A stretch of DNA of 64,000 bases from Deltaproteobacteria bacterium (GTDB taxonomy: Bacteria > Desulfobacterota > Desulfobacteria > Desulfobacterales > Desulfosarcinaceae): NCBI GenBank assembly GCA_021824175.1, contig JAKALP010000016.1, positions 62,001 through 126,000 of the forward strand, in the 5' to 3' direction. The notes under the pieces are model-generated. The model did not search any database and was not told where the DNA came from. It saw only the letters and a list, made by a program, of their open reading frames with translations. Below, piece by piece: positions 25,613 to 34,006 of this stretch. A program made the position numbers and the translations under genes. Each line of letters opens with the position of its first letter. Position 1 is the first letter of the stretch.

Positions 25613-26791
25613 ATGAAAGAGGTCGTCATTGTGGGCGGCGCCAGAACCGCCATCGGCAATTTCAGCGGCGCATTGGAAAGCTTCAATCCCATTGATCTGG
25701 GCGTTTTCGCCCTCAAGGGAGCCATCGCTAAAACCGGCATTCAAGCCCGCGAGATCCAGGAGGTGATCGCAGGGCATTGCAACCAATCTTCCTCGCCCGG
25801 CAACAGCGCGCGCCATGTGGCCCTCAAGGCCGGCTGCGAGGTCTCTTCGGCCGCCTTCACCGTGCATCAACAGTGCGCATCATCCATGCGGGCGGCTGAG
25901 CTGCTTTCACAGGAGATCATGCTGGGCAAAATCGAGGTCGGCGCCGTGGTGGGCATCGAAAGCATGACCAATACGCCCTACTATCTGTTCGGCGCCCGCA
26001 AAGGCTATCGTCTGGGCAATGCCGAGCAGGTGGTAGACGGCCTGATGAAAGGCGGTTTGATCTGCGAATTCGTGGGCTATCACATGGGCGTGACCGCCGA
26101 AAATATTGCCGAGCAATACGGCATCAGCCGCCAGGAGCAAGATGAGTTCGCCTTGATGAGCCACCAGCGCGCCTGCCAGGCCATTGCCAAAGGCTGGTTC
26201 AAGGAAGAGATTGTGCCCATCGAAATCAAGACCCGTAAAGGCACTAAAATTTTCGATACCGACGAGCATCCCATGGCCGACACCACCCTGGAAGCCCTGG
26301 CCCAGCTGCGGCCGGCTTTCAAAAAAGACGGCACGGTCACGGCCGGCAATGCTTCGAGTCTGAATGACGGCGGCTCGGCCCTGATCATGATGAGCACCGA
26401 AAAGGCTGAAAAGCTGGGCATCAAACCTTTGGCCAAGGTAGTTTCTTCCGCGCCCGGTTCGGTGGAACCGCGCATCATGGGCATGGGCGTGGTGGAGGCG
26501 GTGCGTAATGCCCTGCGCTTTGCCGGTCTTAAACAAAATCAGATCGACTACTGGGAGTTCAACGAAGCTTTCGCGGCCCAGGTGATTGGCGTCAATCGCG
26601 AGCTTAAGATTGACTTGGCCCGCCTCAACGGCGTGGGCTCCGGCATTGCCTTGGGCCATCCCGTGGGCGCCACCGGCGCGCGCCTGATTCTGACCATGAT
26701 CCACGAGATGAAACGCCGTGGAGCCAGGTACGGCTGCGCCTCTCTGTGTGCCAGCGGCGGCCCAGCGCATGCGTTTATTATTGAGGTGTAA
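25613..26791 (+). CDS. Thiolase family protein (acetyl-CoA acetyltransferase)
   Basis: Cytoplasmic thiolase of 392 residues. The nucleophile Cys is in VHQQCASSM (about 87), the catalytic His is in LGHPVGATGARL (about 348), and NEAFAAQ and GNASSLNDGG are intact. The C-terminal active-site Cys loop reads LCASGGP where most thiolases have CxGGG, so a Ser replaces a Gly. It could work in beta-oxidation, ketone body or polyhydroxyalkanoate metabolism; neighbours do not decide. AAGGAAAT precedes the ATG. Confidence 0.9.
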   Translation: MKEVVIVGGARTAIGNFSGALESFNPIDLGVFALKGAIAKTGIQAREIQEVIAGHCNQSSSPGNSARHVALKAGCEVSSAAFTVHQQCASSMRAAELLSQEIMLGKIEVGAVVGIESMTNTPYYLFGARKGYRLGNAEQVVDGLMKGGLICEFVGYHMGVTAENIAEQYGISRQEQDEFALMSHQRACQAIAKGWFKEEIVPIEIKTRKGTKIFDTDEHPMADTTLEALAQLRPAFKKDGTVTAGNASSLNDGGSALIMMSTEKAEKLGIKPLAKVVSSAPGSVEPRIMGMGVVEAVRNALRFAGLKQNQIDYWEFNEAFAAQVIGVNRELKIDLARLNGVGSGIALGHPVGATGARLILTMIHEMKRRGARYGCASLCASGGPAHAFIIEV

Positions 26792-26824
26792 GGTGGAAGG
26801 TTGAAGGTAGAAGGTGGAAGGAGA
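26790..26824. repeat. AAGGTGG heptad repeat
   Basis: Five tandem AAGGTNG heptads begin directly at the thiolase stop codon. They belong to the same repeat class as the acyl-CoA dehydrogenase gap at 39.3 kb, without a matching inverted arm here. Confidence 0.6.
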
Positions 26825-26851
26825 TAGCTTGTAGATTAATACTTAATGGGT

Positions 26852-26969
26852 TCGTAAAAAGTTCGAAAGGGCATCACCCCCGCGAAGACGGAGGTCAGAA
26901 CAACCTGACTTTACTGGTTCCCCGCCTTCGCGGGGATGACATTAACGGCTGCTGTACCACTTTTTACGA
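26852..26969. mobile_element. 118-base MITE-like element
   Basis: Terminal inverted repeats TCGTAAAAAGT (26852-26862) and ACTTTTTACGA (26959-26969) enclose an inner perfect pair, CCCCGCGAAG (26878-26887) and CTTCGCGGGG (26926-26935). The layout (CGTAAAAAGT ends around a CATCCCCGCGAAGGCGGGG core) is a widely dispersed non-coding element in several proteobacterial genomes, as I recall. No flanking target duplication is obvious. Confidence 0.65.
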
Positions 26970-27016
26970 GGCCATCATACTCGTGTTTTTAATTGGCCTT
27001 GCATAGCGCGGCGCAC

Positions 27017-27066
27017 CTACCCTCTCCCCGGTCTATACACCGGTCTATACACGGGGGAGAGGGCAG
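27017..27066. repeat. CCCTCTCCCC inverted repeat with a tandem 12-mer
   Basis: Arms CCCTCTCCCC and GGGGGAGAGGG surround two exact copies of CGGTCTATACAC (27029-27040 and 27041-27052). The AGGGCAGGGTGAGGGG tail again has heptad-like spacing and runs into the next small ORF. Confidence 0.55.
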
Positions 27067-27067
27067 G

Positions 27068-27364
27068 GTGAGGGGTAAAAAATCACTTCCAATTAGCGAC
27101 AAGGAGCGGGCCAAGGCAGCCCGTACAACCATCCGCGATCAGGCGTCCCAACTGGTGGGGGATTTTGAACAGCAATTTGGCGACATCACCTGCATCGGCC
27201 TTATCCATATCGACTTTTCCAAAGGGGGTGCCTACAGGCGTTTCCTCAAAGCGGGGGTGGTTAAAGAAAAATGCGAACACTATGTGAAATATATCATCAC
27301 ACAGCTCTACAGGTTTGAAGGAATTGAGAAGATCGATCAGGCCGCGTTCCGGAGGAAGACCTGA
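27068..27364 (+). CDS. Hypothetical protein, 98 residues, start uncertain
   Basis: Open frame of 98 residues if begun at GTG 27068. A longer frame back to 26993 would translate the inverted repeat and is unlikely. It is Lys/Arg-rich at the start, then mixed (QLVGDFEQQFGDITCIGLIH, KCEHYVKYIITQLYRF). I recognise no family. The repeat elements that abut its 5' end suggest it may be the remaining C-terminal part of a longer gene. No strong ribosome site is present beyond the GA-rich repeat tail. Confidence 0.4.
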   Translation: MRGKKSLPISDKERAKAARTTIRDQASQLVGDFEQQFGDITCIGLIHIDFSKGGAYRRFLKAGVVKEKCEHYVKYIITQLYRFEGIEKIDQAAFRRKT

Positions 27365-27399
27365 AGAGGATTCCAATCGGCCACAAACGAGTTGGTTCT

Positions 27400-27446
27400 A
27401 CCGCAAAGCCATGAAGAGAGATTCTGAATCTTTATGGCTTTGCGGT
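27400..27446. terminator. Terminator-like hairpin
   Basis: Thirteen-base arms ACCGCAAAGCCAT (27400-27412) and ATGGCTTTGCGGT (27434-27446) with a 21-base loop lie 36 bases after the hypothetical ORF. The T-run is weak (TTTCAT). Confidence 0.45.
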
Positions 27447-27545
27447 TTCATACCAGGTTATTGGATGGGCGCGTATTTCGAAAGGGCTTGTAAAGCGCGC
27501 AACCCATCCTATCTTTGACCCAATCTGCCTCGAAAGGAGGTGGCC

Positions 27546-29804
27546 ATGACCTACGATAAGGAATCCTTGCGCTACCATAAGGAGCCGCGCCCCGGCAAAA
27601 CCGAAGTGGTGCCCACCAAGCCGTTTCTCAGCCAGACCGATCTCAGTCTGGCCTACACGCCCGGCGTGGCCGTGCCTTGCCTGGAGATCCACGCGGATCC
27701 TGAAAAATCCTATGACTACACCAACCGCGCCAACCTGATCGCCGTGATCACCAACGGCACGGCCGTGTTGGGGCTGGGTCGCATCGGCGCTCTGGCCAGC
27801 AAACCGGTCATGGAAGGCAAGGCCGTGCTGTTCAAACGTTTTGCCAACATCGATGTCTTTGATCTGGAGGTCAACACCACCGATCCCGATGAATTCATTC
27901 GCACGGTCAAGGCCCTGGAGCCGACCTTCGGTGGCATCAACCTGGAGGATATCAAGGCACCCGACTGCTTTTACATTGAGGAGCAGCTTCAAAAGCAGAT
28001 GGCCATTCCGGTATTCCATGATGACCAGCACGGCACAGCCATCATCTCCGCGGCCGCCATGCTCAATGCGGTGGCCATCACGGGCCGGCGATTGAGCGAT
28101 CTCAAGGTGGTGATCAATGGCGCCGGCGCGGCCGGCATTGCCTGCGCCAAGCTATATGTACAATTAGGGGTCCAAAAGAAAAATCTCATTCTTGTGGATA
28201 CCAATGGAGTCATCCATCAGGGCCGGACCAAAGGCATGAACCCGTATAAAACCGAATTTGCCTTGGAAACCTTGGACCGCACCTTGGCTGATGCGGTCCA
28301 AGGCGCGGGTCTGCTGGTGGGCATGTCGGTCAAGGGGGCCTTCACACCGGAGCTGTTGCAGCGTATGGCCGAGCGGCCCATCATTTTTGCCCTGGCCAAC
28401 CCTGATCCGGAGATCGATTACCATGACGCTAAAAAGGCCCGCCCGGACGCTATTGTGGCCACCGGCCGTTCGGATTTCCCCAACCAGGTGAACAACGTGC
28501 TGGGATTTCCTTTCATCTTTCGGGCGGCCCTGGATGTGCGCGCCACCCGCATCACCGATGAAATGAAGATCGCTGCCGTACACGCGCTGGCGGAACTGGC
28601 CAGGGAAGATGTGCCCGATGCCGTGATCCGGGCTTACGGCGGTCAGCCCATCCGCTTCGGGCCGGATTACATTATTCCCAAACCGCTGGATGACCGCGTG
28701 TTGCTTAAAGTCGTGCCGGCCGTTGCAGCGGCCGCGATTCAAAGCGGGGTGGCCCGCCTGCAACCGCCTGAGATGAAAGTCTATGCCCAGCGCCTGGAAG
28801 CCATTTTGGGACCGGAGCGGGGGCTGATGCGCAAAATTATCATCCGCGCCCAGCAAAACCCCTTGCCGATCGTCCTGCCCGAAGGAAACCATCCTGTGAT
28901 TATCCGGGCCGCCTATCAAGCCCTGGCGGAAGGCATCGCCCGGCCGCTGCTGCTGGGCGATCCCAGTGAGATCCATGCGGTCGCCAAGAAAATCGGCATT
29001 TCCATTGAAGGCATCGACATTCTTGACCCGCGTTGCAACCCCCACCTCGAAGGGTTTGAGGCCAAGCTCTTCGCCATGCGTCAGCGCAAGGGGTGGTCAT
29101 TAACTGAAACCCAGCGTCAATTGCAAAAACCGTATATTTTCGGGGCCATGCTGGTGCGGGAAGGCTTGGTGGATGGTCAAGTGCACGGCATTGCCCAATC
29201 CTACCCCAATGCCATCCGGCCGGTATTGCAGGTCATTCCCAGGATGCCGAGCTGCACCAAGGTGGCCGGCCTTTATCTGATGATCTCAAAAAATCATACC
29301 CTGTTGTTTGCCGACACTACCGTCAACATCCATCCCAGCGCCGAAGATTTGGCTGAAATCGCTATCATGAGCAGTGAAATGGCCCTCTTCTTCGGCATGA
29401 CGCCCCGGGTGGCCATGCTCTCCTTTTCCAATTTTGGCAGCGTGCGTCATCCCGATGCCCAACGAGTAGCCGATGCGGTTCAAATCGCCCGCGCCCAGCG
29501 GCCGGGCCTGATCATCGATGGTGAAATGCACGCCGACACCGCCCTGGTGCGAGACCGGCTCATGGAGGGCTATCCCTTCAACCAGTACCATGGCCGCATG
29601 CCCAATGTGCTGATCTTCCCCAACCTCTCCTCCGGCAACATCGGCTACAAGCTGGTGGAGCGCCTGGGCAACGCCAAAGCCGTGGGGCCCCTGCTCATGG
29701 GGCTTTCCAAACCCTTCAACGTCCTGCAACGCGACACCGACATGGAAAACGTGGTCAACGTCATGGCCATCACCGTGGCCCAGGCGCAGAACAACAAGGC
29801 ATAA
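27546..29804 (+). CDS. maeB: NADP-dependent malic enzyme with phosphotransacetylase-like domain
   Basis: Cytoplasmic enzyme that decarboxylates malate to pyruvate, of the long MaeB type (752 residues). The malic N domain (about 15-150) has [15 protein letters not shown] and the metal site FHDDQHGTA. The NAD(P)-binding domain (about 160-395) has [11 protein letters not shown]. The C-terminal domain (about 425-750) matches phosphate acetyltransferase ([21 protein letters not shown]) and is usually regulatory, binding acetyl-CoA. AGGAGG five bases before ATG 27546 fixes the start; a GTG at 27540 overlaps the ribosome site. Confidence 0.95.
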   Translation: MTYDKESLRYHKEPRPGKTEVVPTKPFLSQTDLSLAYTPGVAVPCLEIHADPEKSYDYTNRANLIAVITNGTAVLGLGRIGALASKPVMEGKAVLFKRFANIDVFDLEVNTTDPDEFIRTVKALEPTFGGINLEDIKAPDCFYIEEQLQKQMAIPVFHDDQHGTAIISAAAMLNAVAITGRRLSDLKVVINGAGAAGIACAKLYVQLGVQKKNLILVDTNGVIHQGRTKGMNPYKTEFALETLDRTLADAVQGAGLLVGMSVKGAFTPELLQRMAERPIIFALANPDPEIDYHDAKKARPDAIVATGRSDFPNQVNNVLGFPFIFRAALDVRATRITDEMKIAAVHALAELAREDVPDAVIRAYGGQPIRFGPDYIIPKPLDDRVLLKVVPAVAAAAIQSGVARLQPPEMKVYAQRLEAILGPERGLMRKIIIRAQQNPLPIVLPEGNHPVIIRAAYQALAEGIARPLLLGDPSEIHAVAKKIGISIEGIDILDPRCNPHLEGFEAKLFAMRQRKGWSLTETQRQLQKPYIFGAMLVREGLVDGQVHGIAQSYPNAIRPVLQVIPRMPSCTKVAGLYLMISKNHTLLFADTTVNIHPSAEDLAEIAIMSSEMALFFGMTPRVAMLSFSNFGSVRHPDAQRVADAVQIARAQRPGLIIDGEMHADTALVRDRLMEGYPFNQYHGRMPNVLIFPNLSSGNIGYKLVERLGNAKAVGPLLMGLSKPFNVLQRDTDMENVVNVMAITVAQAQNNKA

Positions 29805-29884
29805 ATGGATGGTATGGTTGAGCAGCGGCTTGCAGCGTGACTAACATATGACCATGTTGTCCCTCGTTGCGCTGCTTGAATGGT

Positions 29885-30292
29885 TTAATGGAAACTGCCA
29901 CCAAATTTTTTTAGGCCAAAATGTATTTCGATCGGATGAAAATCCTTATCGTTGTGAAGAAGGAATATATCATGCTCAATAGCTACAGCAGCAATCATAC
30001 AATCCACGGACTTTCTTATCGTGACGCCTTTTCGACGAAGATTCCGATATATCTCTGCTGACCTTAAATAAACGGAATAACGCATGGGAAGAAAAATTAA
30101 ATTGGCAAGTAGCTCTTTGGTATGTTGAAATTCAGAATCATCCCTGATTCCCTGAAGAATTTCGGTCAGAATAACGCCGCAAAGACAAATGTCTTCCCTG
30201 TCAGCGATGAGTTTTTCAAGGGTTTTTACATGTGGTTTCAGTTTGGCTGAAAAAAAATCAATCCAAACCGTTGTATCAACCAAAACCATCAT
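29885..30292 (-). CDS. vapC: VapC-type PIN domain toxin
   Basis: 135-residue PIN ribonuclease, the toxin of a type II pair. The four acidic active-site residues are visible: LVDTTVWID near the start, LTEIL at about 40, SVDCMIAA at about 95 and HNDKDF at about 115. Such toxins usually cut tRNA or rRNA when free of antitoxin. The start ATGATG overlaps the vapB stop by four bases, so the pair is coupled. Ends in a short glycine-containing tail. The locus is AT-richer than its neighbours, a sign of transfer. Confidence 0.9.
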   Translation of the reverse strand: MMVLVDTTVWIDFFSAKLKPHVKTLEKLIADREDICLCGVILTEILQGIRDDSEFQHTKELLANLIFLPMRYSVYLRSAEIYRNLRRKGVTIRKSVDCMIAAVAIEHDIFLLHNDKDFHPIEIHFGLKKFGGSFH

Positions 30293-30492
30293 ACGCTTCG
30301 CCCCTGACGCCACTCATCCAAGTTGCCATTCCAATTAATTTTACCTTTTAATTCAAGTATTTTTGCCTGTTGTTCATGCCTGAGCAATTCACGCAAAGCA
30401 TGATCAATCAAGGCTTTTTGGGTTTTAATGCCAGTGGCATTTATGCAATCGTCGATCAATTTTTCGTCAAGCATGACATTAGTCCGTTTCAT
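30289..30492 (-). CDS. vapB: VapB-type antitoxin
   Basis: 67-residue antitoxin. The N-terminal part (KRTNVMLDEKLIDDCI) has the ribbon-helix-helix pattern for DNA binding, and the C-terminal part (KINWNGNLDEWRQGRSV) would wrap the toxin. AGGAG lies eight bases upstream of the ATG. A palindrome in the promoter is a likely binding site for the VapBC complex. Confidence 0.88.
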   Translation of the reverse strand: MKRTNVMLDEKLIDDCINATGIKTQKALIDHALRELLRHEQQAKILELKGKINWNGNLDEWRQGRSV

Positions 30493-30518
30493 GATAGTAT
30501 CTCCTAAAATTTATTCAT

Positions 30519-30550
30519 ACACATAATATCATGAATTATGTGTATTGCAA
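30519..30550 (-). promoter_or_regulatory. vapBC promoter with operator palindrome
   Basis: On the minus strand a -35 TTGCAA (30545-30550) and a -10 TATTAT (30523-30528) are 16 bases apart. A perfect dyad ACACATAAT / ATTATGTGT (30519-30527, 30535-30543, seven-base spacer) overlaps the -10 box and spacer. This is the expected layout for self-repression by a VapBC complex. Confidence 0.7.
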
Positions 30551-30623
30551 GACCTAAAACAAGCTGATGTATGACGTCGCCTAAAAAGCTGCCAAAGGCG
30601 GTCTTTACTGATGTTGAAAATAT

Positions 30624-30651
30624 AAAAGCCGGGGCAAACGCCCCGGCTTTT
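30624..30651 (-). terminator. Intrinsic terminator of the porin gene
   Basis: Twelve-base arms AAAAGCCGGGGC and GCCCCGGCTTTT with a four-base loop, T-rich after the stem on the minus strand, lie 33 bases past the porin stop. Confidence 0.85.
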
Positions 30652-30683
30652 ATTTTAGATGGGTCTAAGCGCAGAAATATTGC

Positions 30684-31952
30684 TTAGAAATCGATACGGG
30701 CCTGGACCAAGAAGTAGGTCGAGGTGCCCAGCTTGGTTTTGCTGCCGTCCGCATACTTGTTTTCGCCGAAGTCGAACACGCCAAATTCCGGCGTGAAAAT
30801 CACGCCCGGAGCAGCGGTGATGGGCAGTTGGGCATAATATTGCTGCCAGGTGTTCTCCGTCTTGCCGGTGGTGGCTATGCTATAACCCTCGGTCTTGTTA
30901 ATGGCGTAGCCTGCTTCCGCCGTCAGCATGGGATTGATCTTGAATCCAGCCACCAGCATGCCCTGGATGCCGGTGGAATCCTTGGCTTCGCCGTTAATGA
31001 TGCAACCACGGTTGGTTTGATAGGTGTTAGTCTGCCACAATCCGTAGTTGGCACCGTTCTGGTTGCCGGCGGCGGTGATATTGATGTAACCGGCGCCCAG
31101 GCGGATATTGGCGCCCAAGCCATACAGATAGCTGGTGATGGTTTTGGAGGTTTCGGTAGCGCCGTTCGTTCCAGTACGAGTCACGGCGTCATAGGCCTGG
31201 TAGCCAAGAATCGGCCGCAGGCTGATCATGGGACTGTTCCACTGATAGGCTAACTCGATGCGCGGCAGATTATAATCGATGTCACCTGCGTTCGCTCCAG
31301 TCGTAGTAGGCAAAGCTTGAATTCCGGTTAGGTATTTTACTGTACCCATGCTGTTGGATTTATTCGCTTCCATAATCGCGAACTGGAAACCATACATGGT
31401 CAATTTCACCTGGGGTTGGGAGCTGATGTAGGGAATGCCGCCGGTCACGCCGACTTCATCGCCGTCAAAAGCGCTGTCGCCGATACTGTTGGAGTAAAGC
31501 AGAAAAGTGGCCGGTGTATAATCTTGGCCTACTCGCAGGCTGCCCTCTCCGAACTTCCAGTTGCCGTAGATTTGGCGGAAATAGAGACCTCGATAAGGGT
31601 AGACATCGCTGCCCAACCGCCAGTTCGTGTCGGCATCAATATAACGAATTTCGACCTGGCCAGAGATCGCATCGGAAGTCACGACCTTGGCGCCGACTCG
31701 CTGAGCCTGTGTGGGCATATCCACCCAACCGGCGTCATCGTGGCCGCCAGATTGCGTGCCGGTGGGCTGGATTGATGGGTCATTGCCGGGAATGCTATTG
31801 ATGGCCTGTCCGCCAGTCTGTGCTCTGAGTTCCTGGCTGTTGCTGATATAGCCAACGTTGAGCCGGCCCGATCCATACCAGAACCACTGCGGAGCGGCCA
31901 TGGCCGGGGCTGCCAGTCCCAGCACCAATAATACTACCAATAATTTCTTCAT
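30684..31952 (-). CDS. Outer-membrane porin
   Basis: 422 residues. A signal peptide (MKKLLVVLLVLGLAAPAMA) is followed by a Tyr/Gly-rich chain with alternating beta-strand pattern and the C-terminal aromatic strand LVQARIDF ending in Phe, as needed for BAM-dependent outer-membrane insertion. This is the usual look of the major porins of sulfate reducers. Solute preference cannot be told. AGGAGG seven bases before ATG 31952 fixes the start. A strong terminator follows the gene. Confidence 0.85.
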   Translation of the reverse strand: MKKLLVVLLVLGLAAPAMAAPQWFWYGSGRLNVGYISNSQELRAQTGGQAINSIPGNDPSIQPTGTQSGGHDDAGWVDMPTQAQRVGAKVVTSDAISGQVEIRYIDADTNWRLGSDVYPYRGLYFRQIYGNWKFGEGSLRVGQDYTPATFLLYSNSIGDSAFDGDEVGVTGGIPYISSQPQVKLTMYGFQFAIMEANKSNSMGTVKYLTGIQALPTTTGANAGDIDYNLPRIELAYQWNSPMISLRPILGYQAYDAVTRTGTNGATETSKTITSYLYGLGANIRLGAGYINITAAGNQNGANYGLWQTNTYQTNRGCIINGEAKDSTGIQGMLVAGFKINPMLTAEAGYAINKTEGYSIATTGKTENTWQQYYAQLPITAAPGVIFTPEFGVFDFGENKYADGSKTKLGTSTYFLVQARIDF

Positions 31953-32318
31953 CTGTTGTCCTCCTTTGGACGGGGTTAAAATAAAACCAAACCAATAAAA
32001 CAAAAAGGCTGAATTGCACCAACAGCGCCGGCAAACTAAAGTACTCCCAACTCACCTCCTTTCGAGACGCGGCATATCAAAGATTGCACTGTTCTTTTCA
32101 GTTGGATATTGGGCCAAACCATGTTTGATCGGCGAATGTTAGGTTAATTCAGCCACCAACAATATGCAGCATACCTAACAAGGGAGAGTGTCGATGTCAA
32201 GCCTTTTTGCTTTTTCCCCGTCCCCGCGCGGCCAATGGGAACAAGGGAAAAAGACATTATGGAGTTTGCTTTTCAGCTTTGTGGCTTTGCGCGTGGATGT
32301 GATTCGAATAATTTCATC
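31953..32318. other. Porin upstream region without a gene
   Basis: Apart from the porin ribosome site this stretch holds a second AGGAGG near 32056 followed by no credible ORF, and short arms TGTTAGGT (32137-32144) and ACCTAACA (32173-32180). Promoter elements for the porin probably lie here but I cannot choose one with confidence. Confidence 0.4.
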
Positions 32319-33494
32319 TCAATCCCGGCTTACGAAGTCCTGCCACGTCCAGGCCCGCACTCCCGGAGCAACGGCGCGGGTTGCGGCTGGTCTTTTGGGC
32401 GATTGATGCACGAGATACATCTCGATCACCGTGCCCGTGGGGCGTTTCTTGCGCAGCGCCTCGGCCAGTCGTTGCAACGGTAAGGCCATGGCGGGAGTGA
32501 CGGTGTGCGTAGCCTTGCACTCGACCAGCGATATGCTGCCGCCGCGGCCGGGCATGACGAAGTCCACCTCCAGCCCCTGCTGGTCACGAAAATAGAAAAG
32601 CTCGCGCCGCCGCCCGGCGTTCAACTGCGCCTTGACGATTTCCGCGGCCACGAACCCCTCGAACAGCGCGCCGTAAAAAGGCGATTTGGCCAGCTCCGAC
32701 GGCGAATCCACGCCCAGCAGGTGACAAGCAAGGCCGGAGTCCGCGAGATAAAGCTTCGGTGACTTGATTAGGCGCTTGCCGAGATTCTCGAAAAACGGCG
32801 GGATGATCAAGACCTGCGCGGTGGTCTCCAATACGCCAAGCCACTGGGTGATGGTGGGCACACTCACTCCCATCGGGGCGGCCAGGTCGGTTTTGTTGAG
32901 CACCTGCCCGTGCCGGCTGGCCAGCAGCGCCAGGAAGCGTCGGAAAGTGGCAAGATCTTTTACCGCGGTCACGGCGCGCACATCCCGCTCCAAATATGTT
33001 TGCAGATAAGAGCTGAACCAGAGTCGCGCCGTGCTTGGACGGGCCAGGGCTTCGGGATAGCCGCCCCGCAGCAGCGTAACCTTCGGCGTTTCGCGCCAGG
33101 AAAGCGGCAGGAGTTCTAAAACGGCGGCGCGGCCAGCCATGGATTCGGTGACGCCCTGCATCAACGGCGCTTCCTGTGAACCGGTGAGCAGCCACTGGCC
33201 GGTGAGACGCGGCTGGCGGTCAATGCGCGCGCGGACAAAAGCGAACAGCTCGGGCACGTGTTGTACTTCGTCAAGAATCACGGGCGTCTTCAGCGCGTCG
33301 AGAAAGCCCTGGGGATCGGCCCGGAGCCGCCCCACCACGTCTGGATCTTCGAGCAGGAAGTAATGCGCCTTGGGGAAGAGCCGGCGTAGCAGCATGGTCT
33401 TGCCTGCCCGCCGCGGCCCGGTCAATACTACGGCGGGGAAGTTGCGGACCGCCTGAGACAATTGCTTTTCTATCTCTCGTCGAATGAAGTTCAT
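32319..33494 (-). CDS. AAA ATPase with DUF4143
   Basis: 391-residue P-loop ATPase of the archaeal-type/DUF4143 family. Walker A is GPRRAGKT (about 26-33), Walker B is VILDEVQ, the sensor region is LLTGSQ and the DUF4143 C-terminal half has YLQTYLERDV, LYLADSGLACHLLG and a nuclease-like ELFYFRDQQGLEVDFV. The last motif resembles a PD-(D/E)xK fold. Function is not established in this family; roles near mobile or defence loci are often proposed. A second, divergent member is at 57986-59137. Confidence 0.88.
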   Translation of the reverse strand: MNFIRREIEKQLSQAVRNFPAVVLTGPRRAGKTMLLRRLFPKAHYFLLEDPDVVGRLRADPQGFLDALKTPVILDEVQHVPELFAFVRARIDRQPRLTGQWLLTGSQEAPLMQGVTESMAGRAAVLELLPLSWRETPKVTLLRGGYPEALARPSTARLWFSSYLQTYLERDVRAVTAVKDLATFRRFLALLASRHGQVLNKTDLAAPMGVSVPTITQWLGVLETTAQVLIIPPFFENLGKRLIKSPKLYLADSGLACHLLGVDSPSELAKSPFYGALFEGFVAAEIVKAQLNAGRRRELFYFRDQQGLEVDFVMPGRGGSISLVECKATHTVTPAMALPLQRLAEALRKKRPTGTVIEMYLVHQSPKRPAATRAVAPGVRAWTWQDFVSRD

Positions 33495-33594
33495 GATTGA
33501 GAATTATAAAGTGGCACTTTATATTTCTCAAGCGCAAAATTATTGATGCCGCCATGAAGTGAACATGGGTATACGTCGAGAGCATTACTTCAAC

Positions 33595-33642
33595 CGGCAT
33601 CGGTATCGATATCGCAAAATTTCGATTCCGATACCGGTGCCG
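33595..33642. repeat. CGGTATCGAT imperfect hairpin
   Basis: Twenty-base arms at 33595-33614 and 33623-33642 pair with about three mismatches (CGGCATCGGTATCG with CGATACCGGTGCCG). Units of six bases (GGTATC/GATATC) recur inside. It lies just upstream of the cobT promoter region. Confidence 0.5.
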
Positions 33643-33651
33643 AAAACACGC

Positions 33652-33680
33652 TTGACACCGCAACGCTTTTTCCTTAAGCA
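33652..33680 (+). promoter_or_regulatory. Candidate promoter of the cobT riboswitch transcript
   Basis: A perfect -35 TTGACA (33652-33657), a 17-base spacer and a weak -10 TAAGCA (33675-33680) lie just before the riboswitch, so a transcript starting near 33687 would carry the whole aptamer. Confidence 0.45.
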
Positions 33681-33700
33681 GAGGGCCGATTGTAGATTAT

Positions 33701-33900
33701 CCGTGTTTTGGTCCCATCATGGGCGAAAAGGGAAGCCGGTGTGAATCCGGTGCGGACCCGCCGCTGTAAACCCGCTCCTGCCTTGCTGGGCAGGGGAACC
33801 GCCACGGCCCAGCGCGCCACTGTTGCAGTCAACTGCGATGGGAAGGCCGCCGTGGCGGCGGGCCAGCCAGAAGACCTGCCAAAACGCGTTGGACTTGAGG
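33701..33900 (+). promoter_or_regulatory. Cobalamin riboswitch
   Basis: The conserved AdoCbl aptamer elements appear in order: GGGAAGCCGGTG then AATCCGG near 33730-33750, CCGCCGCTGTAA near 33760, GCCACTGTTGCAGT near 33820, GGGAAGGC at 33840, and the B12 box AGCCAGAAGACCTGCC at 33865-33880. An intrinsic terminator and cobT follow, so high B12 should stop transcription of a B12 assembly gene. Confidence 0.93.
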
Positions 33901-33907
33901 TGATGGC

Positions 33908-33953
33908 AAAGCCCCAGGCTGATTTTAATCAGCGTGGGGCTTTTTGTTTTTTT
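33908..33953 (+). terminator. Riboswitch-controlled intrinsic terminator
   Basis: AAAGCCCCA pairs with TGGGGCTTT, with an inner CTGATT/AATCAG pair, and the stem is followed by TTTTTGTTTTTTT. It lies 28 bases after the B12 box and 54 bases before the cobT start. Confidence 0.88.
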
Positions 33954-34006
33954 GAAGTTCCAAGAGCTTTTATTATAACCATAAATGAATTGAACGGAGG
34001 AAGAAA

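Noticed and set aside
25907-26770. Long minus-strand ORF opposite the thiolase
   Set aside because: Antisense shadow; His/Ala/Gly-rich reading typical of reverse frames of GC-rich genes.
28164-29045. Long minus-strand ORF opposite the malic enzyme
   Set aside because: Antisense shadow of a clear multidomain enzyme.
31795-32055. GTG-started ORF of 86 residues upstream of and overlapping the porin gene
   Set aside because: The AGGAGG overlaps the GTG itself, and the frame runs into the porin gene; no leader-peptide logic or conservation hint.
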